Below, in pieces: positions 9,053-17,000 of a stretch of DNA of 64,000 nt. Below the pieces are notes generated by a model. That model was not told the DNA's origin. It saw only the letters and a list, made by a program, of their open reading frames with translations, and did no database searches. The stretch covers positions 186,001-250,000 of the forward strand of contig JADKFV010000003.1 of the NCBI GenBank assembly GCA_016717325.1, read 5' to 3'. The stretch is from Bacteroidota bacterium. Its GTDB lineage: Bacteria > Bacteroidota > Bacteroidia > AKYH767-A > OLB10. Both the position numbers and the translations under genes were made by a program. How positions within the stretch are numbered: position 1 is the stretch's first letter; each line of letters begins with the position of its first letter.

Positions 9053-10324
9053 TTATTCGGGCCTATTTATTTTTAAATGCAATTGCTCTATTCGGTTGTT
9101 TTGCATCGACTGAATGGCAAAAGTAAAGTCACCCACAACTATTATCTCTCCTTTGGAAGGTAATGCTTCATGGTGGTGCAATATCATGCCTGCCAGGGTT
9201 TCGTAATCGCCATAAGGCAGCTGAAGTTTGTATTCGGTATTGAGGTAGTGTATTTCGTGGCGGCCCGAAAGAATGTATTCATCATCGTTTATCTTTTTTT
9301 CTATCAGGTCCTCAGTATCGTGCTCATCTTCTATTTCGCCAAATATTTCTTCAATAATATCTTCCACCGTTACCATGCCCGATGTAAGCCCATGTTCATC
9401 TACTATTACTGCCACACTTTTACGTTGGCGGGTAAACAAAGTCATAAGTTCGCGTGCCGGCATACTCTCGGGTACAAGGGCTATTGGCAACAAAATGCTC
9501 GAAATGGTTTCGGGTTTTTTAAACATCTCGAATGAGTGGACAAACCCTACAATATAGTCTATGTTATCGCGGTAAATCAATATTTTTGATAGTCCTGTTT
9601 CAATAAATTTATTTTTCAGATCTGTTATAGAATCTTCGTAGTCGAGCGCTACAATTTCGGTGCGGGGTACCATACATTCCCGTACCTTTAATCTGTCGAA
9701 ATCCAGGGCGTTTTGAAACATCTGTATTTCGGAATTCAATTCGCTTTTGTGGGCGGTGGGCGAGGAGTTTAATTCATTGATGTAATGGTCCAAATCGAGA
9801 CGGCCAAAAAGAGGTTTATCTTCTACAAAGTCAGTTTTTAGTGCTATGCGCAAAATATAGTGTGTAAGTTTTAGTATTAACCATACAATTGGAAATAATA
9901 AAACATGAACAGCAAAGATAATGTAAGCAAACACATTGAGCGTTTGATTGGGATTGATACGGAATAATACTTTAGGGATAAATTCGCCTGCAACCAGCAT
10001 GATGAGTGACGAAACCAAAGTCTGTAACAACAGAATAGTGATTTCGCCAGCATATTTTGTGGGTAAAATGTTTTTGAAAAAAGGCTCTAATACTTCGGCC
10101 ATGTTATTACCATACAGAACCAGGGCTAAATTGATACCTACAAGTATGGTAATAATAAAACGCGATGGAGATTTTATGAAATATGACAGTATACGTGCCG
10201 CTAGGCTGCCCTGTTTGTTATCCAGTTCGATTCGAAATTTATTGGCAGATAAATAGGCAATTTCGATTCCCGAAAAAAATGCCGAAACTAAAAGCGTAGA
10301 AATAATAATTAGCGTATAGTTCAT
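9053..10324 (-). CDS. CNNM/CorC-family membrane protein (DUF21, CBS pair, CorC_HlyC)
   Basis: The product (423 residues from ATG at 10324) has an N-terminal DUF21 transmembrane domain with about four membrane segments (residues 1-180). A CBS pair follows (about 200-330, containing VRECMVPRTEIVALDYEDS and VDEHGLTSGMVTVEDIIEEIFGEIEDEHD), then a C-terminal CorC_HlyC domain (about 340-420). The family is annotated as hemolysin-like, but members are linked to magnesium/cobalt efflux, and related Bacteroidota GldE proteins support gliding and secretion. Which applies here is not decidable from sequence. A TTG directly precedes the ATG; the ATG is preferred. Confidence 0.85.
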   Translation of the reverse strand: MNYTLIIISTLLVSAFFSGIEIAYLSANKFRIELDNKQGSLAARILSYFIKSPSRFIITILVGINLALVLYGNNMAEVLEPFFKNILPTKYAGEITILLLQTLVSSLIMLVAGEFIPKVLFRINPNQTLNVFAYIIFAVHVLLFPIVWLILKLTHYILRIALKTDFVEDKPLFGRLDLDHYINELNSSPTAHKSELNSEIQMFQNALDFDRLKVRECMVPRTEIVALDYEDSITDLKNKFIETGLSKILIYRDNIDYIVGFVHSFEMFKKPETISSILLPIALVPESMPARELMTLFTRQRKSVAVIVDEHGLTSGMVTVEDIIEEIFGEIEDEHDTEDLIEKKINDDEYILSGRHEIHYLNTEYKLQLPYGDYETLAGMILHHHEALPSKGEIIVVGDFTFAIQSMQNNRIEQLHLKINRPE

Positions 10325-10342
10325 CAAGGAGTATTAATGCCG

Positions 10343-10350
10343 CAAATATA
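10343..10350 (-). promoter_or_regulatory. -7 promoter box of the CNNM/CorC gene
   Basis: TATATTTG on the minus strand ends 19 bases before the ATG at 10324, so the predicted leader is only about 10-14 bases. Confidence 0.5.
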
Positions 10351-10476
10351 AATTTTAAATCCGATTTACTTTGTTTGCAGGAATGTATATGAATGATGCA
10401 GGCGATTTCGGTTTCAATGCTTTTGTTCAACGAAACAATTTTCCATACTATTGCGGCCCTCAAATAATGTTACAAA

Positions 10477-11991
10477 ATGGAGGACAATAAAAAAATAACA
10501 TCGGCACTTATTTCTGTTTTTTACAAAGATGGAATAGATGAAATAGCAAAACAATTACATGCACAAGGCGTAAAAATATTTTCAACAGGAGGCACACGCA
10601 CTTTTATCGAAGCAATGAATATTCCTGTTACCGATGTAGAAACTTTAACGGGCTATCCTTCTATATTTGGTGGTCGTGTAAAAACATTGCATCCTGCAGT
10701 TTTTGGCGGTATTCTTCAACGAAGAAATAATGAAAGTGATAAGGCAGAAGCTTTGGAGTATAAAATTCCTGTAATCGATTTGGTGATTGTAGATTTATAT
10801 CCCTTTGAGCAAACGCTTGCTCAAGGCGCATCACCGGCCGATATAATAGAAAAAATAGATGTTGGTGGAGTGGCACTCATACGCGCTGCGGCAAAAAATT
10901 TTAACGACACCATTATTATTTCTTCAAAAGATGATTATCATAATTTATTGCAAATAATCACAGCGCAAAATTCTAAGTCAACATTAGCACAGCGAAAACA
11001 ATTTGCTGCCAAAGCATTTGCAATTACATCGCATTACGATAGTGCAATCTGCAAATGGTTCGATACAGACAATGTTTTTTTTAAGTGTAGTAGTATTCAC
11101 GGCCGTGAACTGCGTTATGGTGAAAATCCTCATCAGCAAGCAAAATTTTTTGGCAACATCAACGAAATTTTTACCCAACTGAATGGTAAAGAAATTTCAT
11201 ACAATAACTTACTGGATATTGAAGCAGCATTAGGCTACATAAAAGAATTTGATGAACCTGCCGTTGCTATCATAAAACATAATAACGCATGTGGCATTGC
11301 TACTGCTAATGATTTGCAAGCTGCATACAGCAAGGCTTTGGCGGGCGACCCTGTAAGTGCTTTTGGCGGTGTTGTGGTTGCTAATAGAAAGATTGACTTG
11401 TCCATCGCCAAAATAATGAACATGCTATTTATGGAAGTGTTGATAGCGCCTGAATTTGATACAGATGCTTTCGAATTATTGAATCAAAAAAAGAACCGCA
11501 TTATTCTGCAATTTCATAAGCAAGCTGATAGTAAAACTAGTTTTCGCAATCTGCTAAATGGCGTGCTGGTGCAAGACAAAGATGTGGCAGCCGATATTCA
11601 ACGAAATGTGGTAACCAATACCCAACCATCATCACAACAACTTACCGATATGGACTTTGCCATGAAAGTATGTAAGCACCATAAAAGCAATGCAATAGTA
11701 CTTGCTCGCGATGGGCAATTATTGGGCAGTGGTTGTGGTATGACTTCACGCATAGATGCCTTGAAACATGCCATTGCAAAGGCACACGAATTTGGTTTCG
11801 ATTTGCAAAATGCCGCTATGGCCAGTGATGCTTTTTTTCCATTTCCCGATTGTGTTGAAATTGCACACAAAGCCGGTATCACTTCAATTATACAACCCGG
11901 AGGCAGTATGCGCGACAACGAAACAGTTGATTATTGCAACGCCAACAATCTCCCAATGATAATTACAGGGATGAGGCATTTTAAGCATTAG
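10477..11991 (+). CDS. purH: Bifunctional AICAR formyltransferase / IMP cyclohydrolase
   Basis: PurH performs the last two steps of IMP synthesis. The 504-residue product has the N-terminal MGS-like cyclohydrolase domain (ALISVFYKDGIDEIAKQL ... STGGTRTFIEA ... GRVKTLHPAVFGGIL) and the C-terminal transformylase domain. The latter shows ELRYGENPHQQAKF near residue 210 and the catalytic Lys-His pair region AIIKHNNACGIA near 265. Length fits the family. Divergent from the CNNM gene; the two share a 150-base promoter region. Heptad repeats begin right after its stop. Confidence 0.95.
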   Translation: MEDNKKITSALISVFYKDGIDEIAKQLHAQGVKIFSTGGTRTFIEAMNIPVTDVETLTGYPSIFGGRVKTLHPAVFGGILQRRNNESDKAEALEYKIPVIDLVIVDLYPFEQTLAQGASPADIIEKIDVGGVALIRAAAKNFNDTIIISSKDDYHNLLQIITAQNSKSTLAQRKQFAAKAFAITSHYDSAICKWFDTDNVFFKCSSIHGRELRYGENPHQQAKFFGNINEIFTQLNGKEISYNNLLDIEAALGYIKEFDEPAVAIIKHNNACGIATANDLQAAYSKALAGDPVSAFGGVVVANRKIDLSIAKIMNMLFMEVLIAPEFDTDAFELLNQKKNRIILQFHKQADSKTSFRNLLNGVLVQDKDVAADIQRNVVTNTQPSSQQLTDMDFAMKVCKHHKSNAIVLARDGQLLGSGCGMTSRIDALKHAIAKAHEFGFDLQNAAMASDAFFPFPDCVEIAHKAGITSIIQPGGSMRDNETVDYCNANNLPMIITGMRHFKH

Positions 11992-12318
11992 GAATTCTGT
12001 TGTGAGTTCTTAGTTCGAATTCTGTTTTAGTTTATTGTTCTTAGTTTTTAGTTGGCTACGCATGCAAGGATAATTCTTAACATTATTTAAAACATAAGAA
12101 CAAGTCTCACCGTAAGATTTCAGAGTCCTAATTTATTTTTTGTTTTTCAAAGGAATGAGAAACTCTGAAATGAATACCATATCACAAACGAAACAAAGAA
12201 CTAAGAACATGGCTCACCGCAAACGTAACTAAGAACGAAGAACAAGGCTCATCGCAAACGAAACGAAGAACAATCCTCACAGCAAGCGTAACTAAGAACG
12301 AAAAACTAAAAACTTAAT
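11992..12318. repeat. Convergent spacer made of two inverted heptad arrays
   Basis: After the purH stop there are T-rich words (agttctt, agttcga, agttttt). From about 12185 up to the stop of the DUF4139 gene come A-rich words (aactaag, aacgaag, aacaagg with ctcaccgcaaacg). The two halves are roughly complementary, so each gene has T-rich heptads downstream on its own sense strand. The right half belongs to the 35-base (5 x 7) repeat family also seen at 41.6 and 45.4 kb. Confidence 0.7.
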
Positions 12319-13878
12319 TTAATACATCTGCACAAAAACCTCGTACTCATAAGTGATGGTTTTCTTTTCATTTGGTGCAAGTTCTATATCCCACTTTGCT
12401 TTCGAAGTTGGATTTTGATTATTATAATAATCGCGCACCTTGGTTACTTTACCATTGCCACTCTCAGTTATAGTTCCCTGCACCGATTTGCTTAGGTTGA
12501 GGGTGATTTTTTTATCCTGAAAATTTGCAAGCTCAATACTTCCTTTGAGTTTCACTTTTGTAAAAACAGCTTTCTGAATTTTCTTGGCATTGTCCTCGCG
12601 CGACAATTCTTCTTCAGTATTTTTTATTTGTACATCTATAGCCTTCGATAATTTTATGCTCATTTCGCCACCTATAGGTGTATATTTAGTTTCATCTTGC
12701 GCCAGCGGATCTTCCTTGTCGCTCACTACAAAAACCGGTGCAGTTGTAAGTGGTGCAGGAGTGGTGTTTGTGAATTTCACTGAATGATAGGCCTCAAACT
12801 TCTGATTGGGGTCGTTGTAAATAGAACGTGTATTACAAAAATTTACATGGTCGTACAAGTCACATTCATACACATCTTTATACTGCACATTTTGCGATGC
12901 AAGCGGAATTATAGTCTTGGAATTTTTTGGCAAGTCGATATTGCCTGCACGATAAAAGTATAAGTCGCCCGTTTTTTCGCCCTCGGTGCTATAGGTTGGC
13001 TGATTGGTATTTATTACAGCACCACGGGTTGCCATATCGTTTTCCATCATTGCCGGTGCGGCCATATTTTGAAACTGATAATTTTGTGCGCCACCATAAT
13101 TATTTGCGTACGTATTTGTAAGGTAATTGTTGGTAATAGGATCAAGCGATAAACCATAATGCATTTGTGGGCTACCCACCACTAAATTAATTTCGGCATT
13201 CTCAATTTCTTCCGAATAATTTTCGACAGTGGCTTTCATTTCAAGGCGTGCATCTTTATCGTTCATTATTTTAAAAATGTATGATGGCTGCCACAAAATA
13301 CCTGTTTGCATAACCATCAGGCTTACATCGGTGCGGTCCAATCCTTTGTCAACCGTTACGCGCGCCATGCGGTAGGTGCTGTCGGCAGAGTAACTATCAG
13401 CATTAAATTCGCTCATTACTTCTATCATTTGGCTGGTGGTGGTAAATATAGTTTTGCCATCGGCAGCCTTAAGTCTAATACTGCTATTGAGGCGGTTATA
13501 TGATAACAGCTGCCCGCTAACTTCACGTATTGATTTATCTTTATCGCCATATAAATAGCGTAAGGTTATGTTTTTGCCAATTGATGCCGAAAGCATATCC
13601 ATCATGGTTTCTATGCCTTTGTTTTTTTTCACCGTATCCTCTCGCATAGTGATTTGTTTCACCTTTGTGTCTTTGCCGGCATTTACCCAGAAAGTGCCCA
13701 TCAGTGCGGTTTGCGGTATATCCATGCGAAAAGTTTTATCTTTCAAATACATATTGCCCTCCTTAATTAAAAAATAGGAGCCATTCTTAAATACTGAAAT
13801 CTTTGTTGTTTTTAATTGTGCCATTGCATTCAAAGCCATAGCTAATGTTAGCACCGATGCCAAAACGATTTTTCTCAT
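12319..13878 (-). CDS. DUF4139 domain-containing secreted protein
   Basis: 519 residues with a cleavable signal peptide (MRKIVLASVLTLAMALNAMA-Q). The C-terminal half carries the DUF4139 pattern: GDLYFYRAGNIDLPKNSKTIIPL, a duplicated beta-rich region and a final KWDIELAPNEKKTITYEYEVFV. Proteins with this domain are found in the bacterial envelope, some annotated as MuiA-like mucoidy inhibitors, without a settled biochemical role. It lacks the long coiled-coil DUF4140 region of full MuiA proteins. Monocistronic; preceded by an A/T-rich leader. Confidence 0.75.
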   Translation of the reverse strand: MRKIVLASVLTLAMALNAMAQLKTTKISVFKNGSYFLIKEGNMYLKDKTFRMDIPQTALMGTFWVNAGKDTKVKQITMREDTVKKNKGIETMMDMLSASIGKNITLRYLYGDKDKSIREVSGQLLSYNRLNSSIRLKAADGKTIFTTTSQMIEVMSEFNADSYSADSTYRMARVTVDKGLDRTDVSLMVMQTGILWQPSYIFKIMNDKDARLEMKATVENYSEEIENAEINLVVGSPQMHYGLSLDPITNNYLTNTYANNYGGAQNYQFQNMAAPAMMENDMATRGAVINTNQPTYSTEGEKTGDLYFYRAGNIDLPKNSKTIIPLASQNVQYKDVYECDLYDHVNFCNTRSIYNDPNQKFEAYHSVKFTNTTPAPLTTAPVFVVSDKEDPLAQDETKYTPIGGEMSIKLSKAIDVQIKNTEEELSREDNAKKIQKAVFTKVKLKGSIELANFQDKKITLNLSKSVQGTITESGNGKVTKVRDYYNNQNPTSKAKWDIELAPNEKKTITYEYEVFVQMY

Positions 13879-14065
13879 TTTTATTTTTTTTCGATTATGG
13901 ATAGAAGATGCAAATGTAAAAGATATTCCATAATGGGGGTGGAGGAGGGTCTGGTGAACAGGTGAAAAGAATTTTGTTTGATTGGAAAATTTATGTTTTC
14001 AATTTGTTGTCGAAAATGACTACTCATTAAAACAAAAAAGCGAACCTCACGATTCGCTTTTTTTG

Positions 14066-14137
14066 TACCCGGGCAGGACTTGAACCCGCAAGACTGTTGA
14101 GGTCATCCCGATATTTAATCGGGACGTGTTTGCCAAT
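14066..14137 (-). other. tRNA-Leu-like 3' fragment A (degraded)
   Basis: Covers the 3' part of the D loop to the discriminator base of tRNA-Leu. It differs from the other copies by one missing base and by substitutions in the T stem and acceptor side. The original anticodon stem-loop is replaced by a palindrome (stem CCCGA/TCGGG). The 5' acceptor strand and 5' D-arm are absent, so it cannot fold into a full tRNA. A hairpin terminator (14034-14064) follows. The end of the upstream GIY-YIG ORF lies inside it. Confidence 0.75.
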
Positions 14138-14378
14138 TTCTGATTAGGTTTTCGATGTAGATTCGGCTTTTCTTTTTTTTTAATTCCATTTCTCGCCCAA
14201 CAGCCATCGACCTGTTTTCATAATTTTCTGTATAAACCACTTTCCACGGCCATTTATAATTAGTTGAAGGAACCATGTTTGAATTATGCCTTAGCAATCG
14301 TGCTTCAATATTTTCGCATTGACCCACATAAAACTTTCCGGTAGAAGTTGATTGCAGAATATATAAATGAAATGCCAA
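14115..14378 (-). CDS. GIY-YIG nuclease domain protein, copy 1
   Basis: An 87-residue single-domain GIY-YIG protein: LYILQS ... KFYVGQ in place of GIY-YIG, Arg in ARLLRHN, and the catalytic Glu expected in GREMELKKKKSR. GIY-YIG domains cut DNA with a metal ion and occur in homing nucleases, UvrC and stand-alone Bacteroidota proteins. The start appears to be TTG at 14378, because a TAA lies three codons upstream; no ATG is available. The last codons (NWQTRPD-stop) are encoded by the D-loop and anticodon-region sequence of a tRNA-Leu-like fragment, with the stop codon in its loop. Identical to the copy at 14626. Confidence 0.7.
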   Translation of the reverse strand: MAFHLYILQSTSTGKFYVGQCENIEARLLRHNSNMVPSTNYKWPWKVVYTENYENRSMAVGREMELKKKKSRIYIENLIRNWQTRPD

Positions 14379-14437
14379 TTTTTTTTATTATAAAATTCCT
14401 GAAACAAAAAAGCGAACCTCACGATTCGCTTTTTTTG

Positions 14438-14511
14438 TACCCGGGGCGGGACTTGAACCCGCACGACTGTTGATGTCATCCCGATATTTAATCGGGACGT
14501 GTTTACCAATT
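14438..14511 (-). other. tRNA-Leu-like 3' fragment B
   Basis: Matches the intact tRNA-Leu from the D loop (TTGGTA-AACACG) through variable arm, T arm and acceptor 3' strand to the discriminator A. The anticodon stem-loop is replaced by a CCCGA/TCGGG palindrome and the 5' acceptor half is missing. Followed by a terminator hairpin at 14405-14436. It lies upstream of the GIY-YIG ORF of copy 1. Confidence 0.75.
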
Positions 14512-14575
14512 TTTTTAAATTAAAATTCATTTTTATAAAAAAAGCGAACCTAATGATTCGCTTTTCATTATTAAG

Positions 14576-14648
14576 TACCCGGGGCGGGACTTGAACCCGC
14601 ACGACTGTTGAGGTCATCCCGATATTTAATCGGGACGTGTTTGCCAAT
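14576..14648 (-). other. tRNA-Leu-like 3' fragment C, fused to the end of GIY-YIG copy 2
   Basis: Same architecture as fragment B, but its D-loop part reads TTGGCAAACACG and encodes the nuclease C-terminus NWQTR. The nuclease stop codon lies in the replaced anticodon loop. T arm and acceptor 3' strand are identical to real tRNA-Leu. A terminator hairpin (14537-14566) follows. Confidence 0.75.
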
Positions 14649-14889
14649 TTCTGATTAGGTTTTCGATGTAGATTCGGCTTTTCTTTTTTTTTAATTCCAT
14701 TTCTCGCCCAACAGCCATCGACCTGTTTTCATAATTTTCTGTATAAACCACTTTCCACGGCCATTTATAATTAGTTGAAGGAACCATGTTTGAATTATGC
14801 CTTAGCAATCGTGCTTCAATATTTTCGCATTGACCCACATAAAACTTTCCGGTAGAAGTTGATTGCAGAATATATAAATGAAATGCCAA
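14626..14889 (-). CDS. GIY-YIG nuclease domain protein, copy 2
   Basis: Identical 87-residue product to the copy at 14115, again with a TTG start and a C-terminus (NWQTRPD) encoded by tRNA-Leu-like sequence. Perfect identity means a recent tandem duplication, ongoing gene conversion, or an assembly duplication. The upstream neighbour on the same strand is fragment D, then the intact tRNA-Leu gene, so the ORF may be transcribed by read-through from the tRNA promoter, although terminators intervene. Confidence 0.7.
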   Translation of the reverse strand: MAFHLYILQSTSTGKFYVGQCENIEARLLRHNSNMVPSTNYKWPWKVVYTENYENRSMAVGREMELKKKKSRIYIENLIRNWQTRPD

Positions 14890-14948
14890 TTTTTTTTATT
14901 ATAAAATTCCTGAAACAAAAAAGCGAACCTCACGATTCGCTTTTTTTG

Positions 14949-15022
14949 TACCCGGGGCGGGACTTGAACCCGCACGACTGTTGATGTCATCCCGATATTT
15001 AATCGGGACGTGTTTACCAATT
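14949..15022 (-). other. tRNA-Leu-like 3' fragment D
   Basis: Same sequence and structure as fragment B. It follows the intact tRNA-Leu gene and its terminator directly, and is itself followed by a terminator hairpin (14916-14947). Not a functional tRNA: no 5' acceptor strand and no leucine anticodon stem. Confidence 0.75.
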
Positions 15023-15047
15023 TTTTTAAATTAAAATTCATTTTTAT

Positions 15048-15077
15048 AAAAAAAGCGAACCTAATGATTCGCTTTTC
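15048..15077 (-). terminator. Terminator of tRNA-Leu
   Basis: Hairpin with stem AAGCGAA / TTCGCTT and T-run on the minus strand, 10 bases past the tRNA 3' end. The same hairpin recurs after each tRNA-Leu-like fragment. Confidence 0.7.
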
Positions 15078-15086
15078 ATTATTAAG

Positions 15087-15171
15087 TACCCGGGGCGGGA
15101 CTTGAACCCGCACGACTGTTGAGGTCACAGGATTTTAAGTCCTGCGTGTCTACCAATTCCACCACCCAGGC
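15087..15171 (-). tRNA. tRNA-Leu (anticodon TAA)
   Basis: 85 bases. Acceptor GCCTGGG pairs with CCCGGGT (one G-T and one T-G pair). D-arm GGTGGAATTGGTAGACAC, anticodon stem CAGGA/TCCTG with loop CTTAAAA giving anticodon TAA, long class II variable arm, T stem GCGGG/CCCGC with TTCAAGT. CCA is not encoded. Cotranscribed downstream of tRNA-Gly, though a hairpin lies between them. It is the source of the truncated copies to its left. Confidence 0.95.
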
Positions 15172-15182
15172 CTGCATAGTGG

Positions 15183-15226
15183 CAGAAAAAAAAAGTTATC
15201 AGTCTATATTGACCAATAACTTGACT
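15183..15226 (-). terminator. Hairpin terminator after tRNA-Gly
   Basis: An imperfect stem AAGTTATTGGTC / GACTGATAACTT with a short loop, followed by a run of T on the minus strand. Confidence 0.6.
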
Positions 15227-15230
15227 TTTG

Positions 15231-15303
15231 AGCGGAAGACCGGGCTCGAACCGGCCACCTCGACCTTGGCAAGGTCGCGCTCTACCAAATGAGCTACTTC
15301 CGC
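15231..15303 (-). tRNA. tRNA-Gly (anticodon GCC)
   Basis: 73 bases. Acceptor GCGGAAG/CTTCCGC, D stem GCTC/GAGC, anticodon arm CGACC-TTGCCAA-GGTCG giving GCC, T arm GCCGG-TTCGAGC-CCGGT, discriminator T. CCA is not encoded. Confidence 0.95.
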
Positions 15304-15586
15304 TTTTTTATTTTCGAGCCGCAAACATATATATTTTTTTCAAATTAATAGACTTGCAAAAAAAAAATCGTTTTTTTTATTTTTAAAGAAAGTAACGAAT
15401 GTTTCCGTCTTCGTTTGAAAACTATTTTATTTCTAAAGTCAGTTTGCCAGTTGCCGGGATTATTCTTACAAATCTAAATCAGGGAACTGTCAAATATTAA
15501 TTTTGAAACTTTCTGGATTTGAAAAACTAATAGAAAAAGTATGAAATGAAATTTTTACTTTTCGTTTCCGCCTCCAATCCATTTTC

Positions 15587-15594
15587 TATTTTTG
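15587..15594 (+). promoter_or_regulatory. -7 promoter box of the SprT-like gene, very close to the start codon
   Basis: TATTTTTG matches TAnnTTTG and ends eight bases before the ATG at 15602. With the usual 4-7 base spacing to the start of transcription, the mRNA would be leaderless or nearly so. Confidence 0.45.
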
Positions 15595-15601
15595 CCTACT
15601 T

Positions 15602-16273
15602 ATGAAACGCGAAGCTATCTCCACAATATTCCAGAAGTATGTGCCAATGAGCGCTGTGGATGATTGTGTGGATTTGATTGTGAAGTATCATGTGGCAATA
15701 ACCATCACTCGAGAACGCATGACCAAACAGGGTGATTACCGTGCACCACATGCGGGGCATCATCATCGTATTTCTGTGAATCATAACTTAAACCAATATG
15801 CATTTTTGATAACTTTTATTCATGAGATTGCACATTTAGTAACGTTCAATCAACACAGACATAAAGCCGAAGCGCATGGTGCCGAGTGGAAGCAAAATTT
15901 TCGCCATTTGCTTATTCCGTTTTTGCATTCAAATATTTTTCCCGATGATATTAAACTTGCATTGGTATCATACATTGCAAATCCTGCCGCTGCCACTTGC
16001 AACGATTTGCATTTATACGAAACTCTTTGCGATACGATAAACCATCTGATTATGTATTTTAAAAACATTCCTCTCGGTGCCTTTTTTATTTTGAAAGGAT
16101 ATAAAGATGTATTTATAAGAGGCGAGCTATTACGTAAAAATTTTATGTGCAGGTTGTTGAATTCGCAACGTGAATATAAAATTACACCTCTGGCACAGGT
16201 AAGGCAAGTAGATGCACAGGAAGAAAAAGTACGCGAGGTGATTGTAGAAAAATGGAAACCATTCTCACTTTAA
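15602..16273 (+). CDS. SprT-like zinc metalloprotease domain protein
   Basis: 223 residues. The zinc motif HEIAH is at residues 74-78, with a likely third ligand His92 in AEAHGAEWK. This arrangement is that of the SprT/Spartan family, whose eukaryotic members cleave DNA-protein crosslinks; bacterial roles are largely unproven. After the protease core comes a separate tail domain (about residues 165-215: IPLGAFFILKGYKDVFI ... LRKNF.C.L ... Y.I) that recurs as the whole of the next gene. The start codon overlaps the promoter region closely. The stop overlaps the next gene by 22 bases. Confidence 0.8.
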   Translation: MKREAISTIFQKYVPMSAVDDCVDLIVKYHVAITITRERMTKQGDYRAPHAGHHHRISVNHNLNQYAFLITFIHEIAHLVTFNQHRHKAEAHGAEWKQNFRHLLIPFLHSNIFPDDIKLALVSYIANPAAATCNDLHLYETLCDTINHLIMYFKNIPLGAFFILKGYKDVFIRGELLRKNFMCRLLNSQREYKITPLAQVRQVDAQEEKVREVIVEKWKPFSL

Positions 16274-16434
16274 ATCAAATTCCAATAGGCTCGAAATTTA
16301 AAATCAAAAACGACAAAGATGTTTTTATAAAACACGAAAAGCTGCGTACATTTTTTAGATGCAGCCTGGTAAGCACCGGAAAAGTTTACCGTATTAGAGG
16401 TGCTATTGCAATCGAAAGTATGGAAGGGAGTTAG
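16252..16434 (+). CDS. Small protein, stand-alone copy of the SprT-like tail domain
   Basis: 60 residues, starting inside the SprT-like gene (22-base overlap), so probably translationally coupled. Its sequence IPIGSKFKIKNDKDVFIKHEKLRTFFRCSLVSTGKVYRI aligns residue by residue with the C-terminal 50 residues of the SprT-like protein (shared IP.G..F..K..KDVFI...LR..F.C.L....Y.I). Likely a small beta-rich domain that arose by tandem duplication. Function unknown. Confidence 0.65.
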   Translation: METILTLNQIPIGSKFKIKNDKDVFIKHEKLRTFFRCSLVSTGKVYRIRGAIAIESMEGS

Positions 16435-16436
16435 TT

Positions 16437-17000
16437 AGAAATTAAAAATATCTTGGGAAATTTAGAATTGAAAATTAAAAATTAAGGATTGAAAATTAGG
16501 GAAAGGAAATTAAAAATTAAGGATTAAAAATGACTTGGGAAATTAAAAATTAAGGATTGAGAATTAGGGAAAGGAAATTAAAAATTAAGGATTGAAAATT
16601 AAAAATAAATTGAGGATAAAAATTTACAATTGAAAATTGAATTTGACAAAAGTGAAAAATGGCGGGAGAGATTGCTTCGCAGTTCGAGAATCCCTTCGAC
16701 TGTGCTCAGGGTGACAAAACTCACTGTGCAATTCGCAATGACCCCTTCGACTTCGCTCAGGGTGACATTGACCAATGACTGGCAGAGATGCTTCGCAGTT
16801 CGAGAATACTCACTGTGACACTCAGCATTGCAAAAATTAGGACACAAAAGCCACAATACTAACTACTCAATACTCACTACCAACTACTCAATGCTAACCA
16901 CTCAATGCTAACCATTCAATGGCAATCCCTCAATGACCAATGACCCTCCTGAATGACCAATGACTAAAAATGTTACCTTCGCGTTCGAAAAAAATAAATA
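16437..17000. repeat. Spacer of heptad arrays and dispersed repeat elements
   Basis: 16437-16620 is a clean heptad array (gaaatta, aaaatta, aggattg, gggaaag). 16670-16830 holds fragments of dispersed elements: the cttcgactgtgctcagggtgac type, twice, and a gcagagatgcttcgcag type that also occurs in inverse orientation at 25.1 and 28.4 kb. 16858-16970 is another heptad array (actcaat, gctaacc, gaccaat) that ends close to the der promoter. Confidence 0.7.
16974..16981 (+). promoter_or_regulatory. Possible -7 box of der
   Basis: TACCTTCG matches the TAnnTTTG element at 7 of 8 positions and lies 19 bases before the start codon. Confidence 0.4.

Larger units (their letters stand above)
14057..15136 (-). 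repeat. Tandem 511-bp duplication carrying tRNA-Leu fragments and GIY-YIG ORFs
   Basis: Two head-to-tail copies of a 511-base unit lie directly downstream of tRNA-Leu. Equivalent points are 14115/14626 (nuclease stop), 14438/14949 and 14576/15087 (tRNA 3' ends). The ORFs are identical at protein level. Only the outermost tRNA-like copy at 14066 has decayed. Each unit holds a 3' tRNA-Leu fragment, a terminator, a GIY-YIG ORF whose end merges into another tRNA-Leu fragment, and a second terminator. The junction with the intact tRNA gene shows the unit arose from tRNA-Leu. Confidence 0.85.

Noticed and set aside
14291..14647. 118-residue ORF (minus strand) containing VVRVQVPPRV twice, overlapping the GIY-YIG gene; twin at 14802-15128
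   Set aside because: It is the translation of tRNA T-arm sequence and terminator hairpins out of frame with the nuclease; typical false ORF over tRNA genes.
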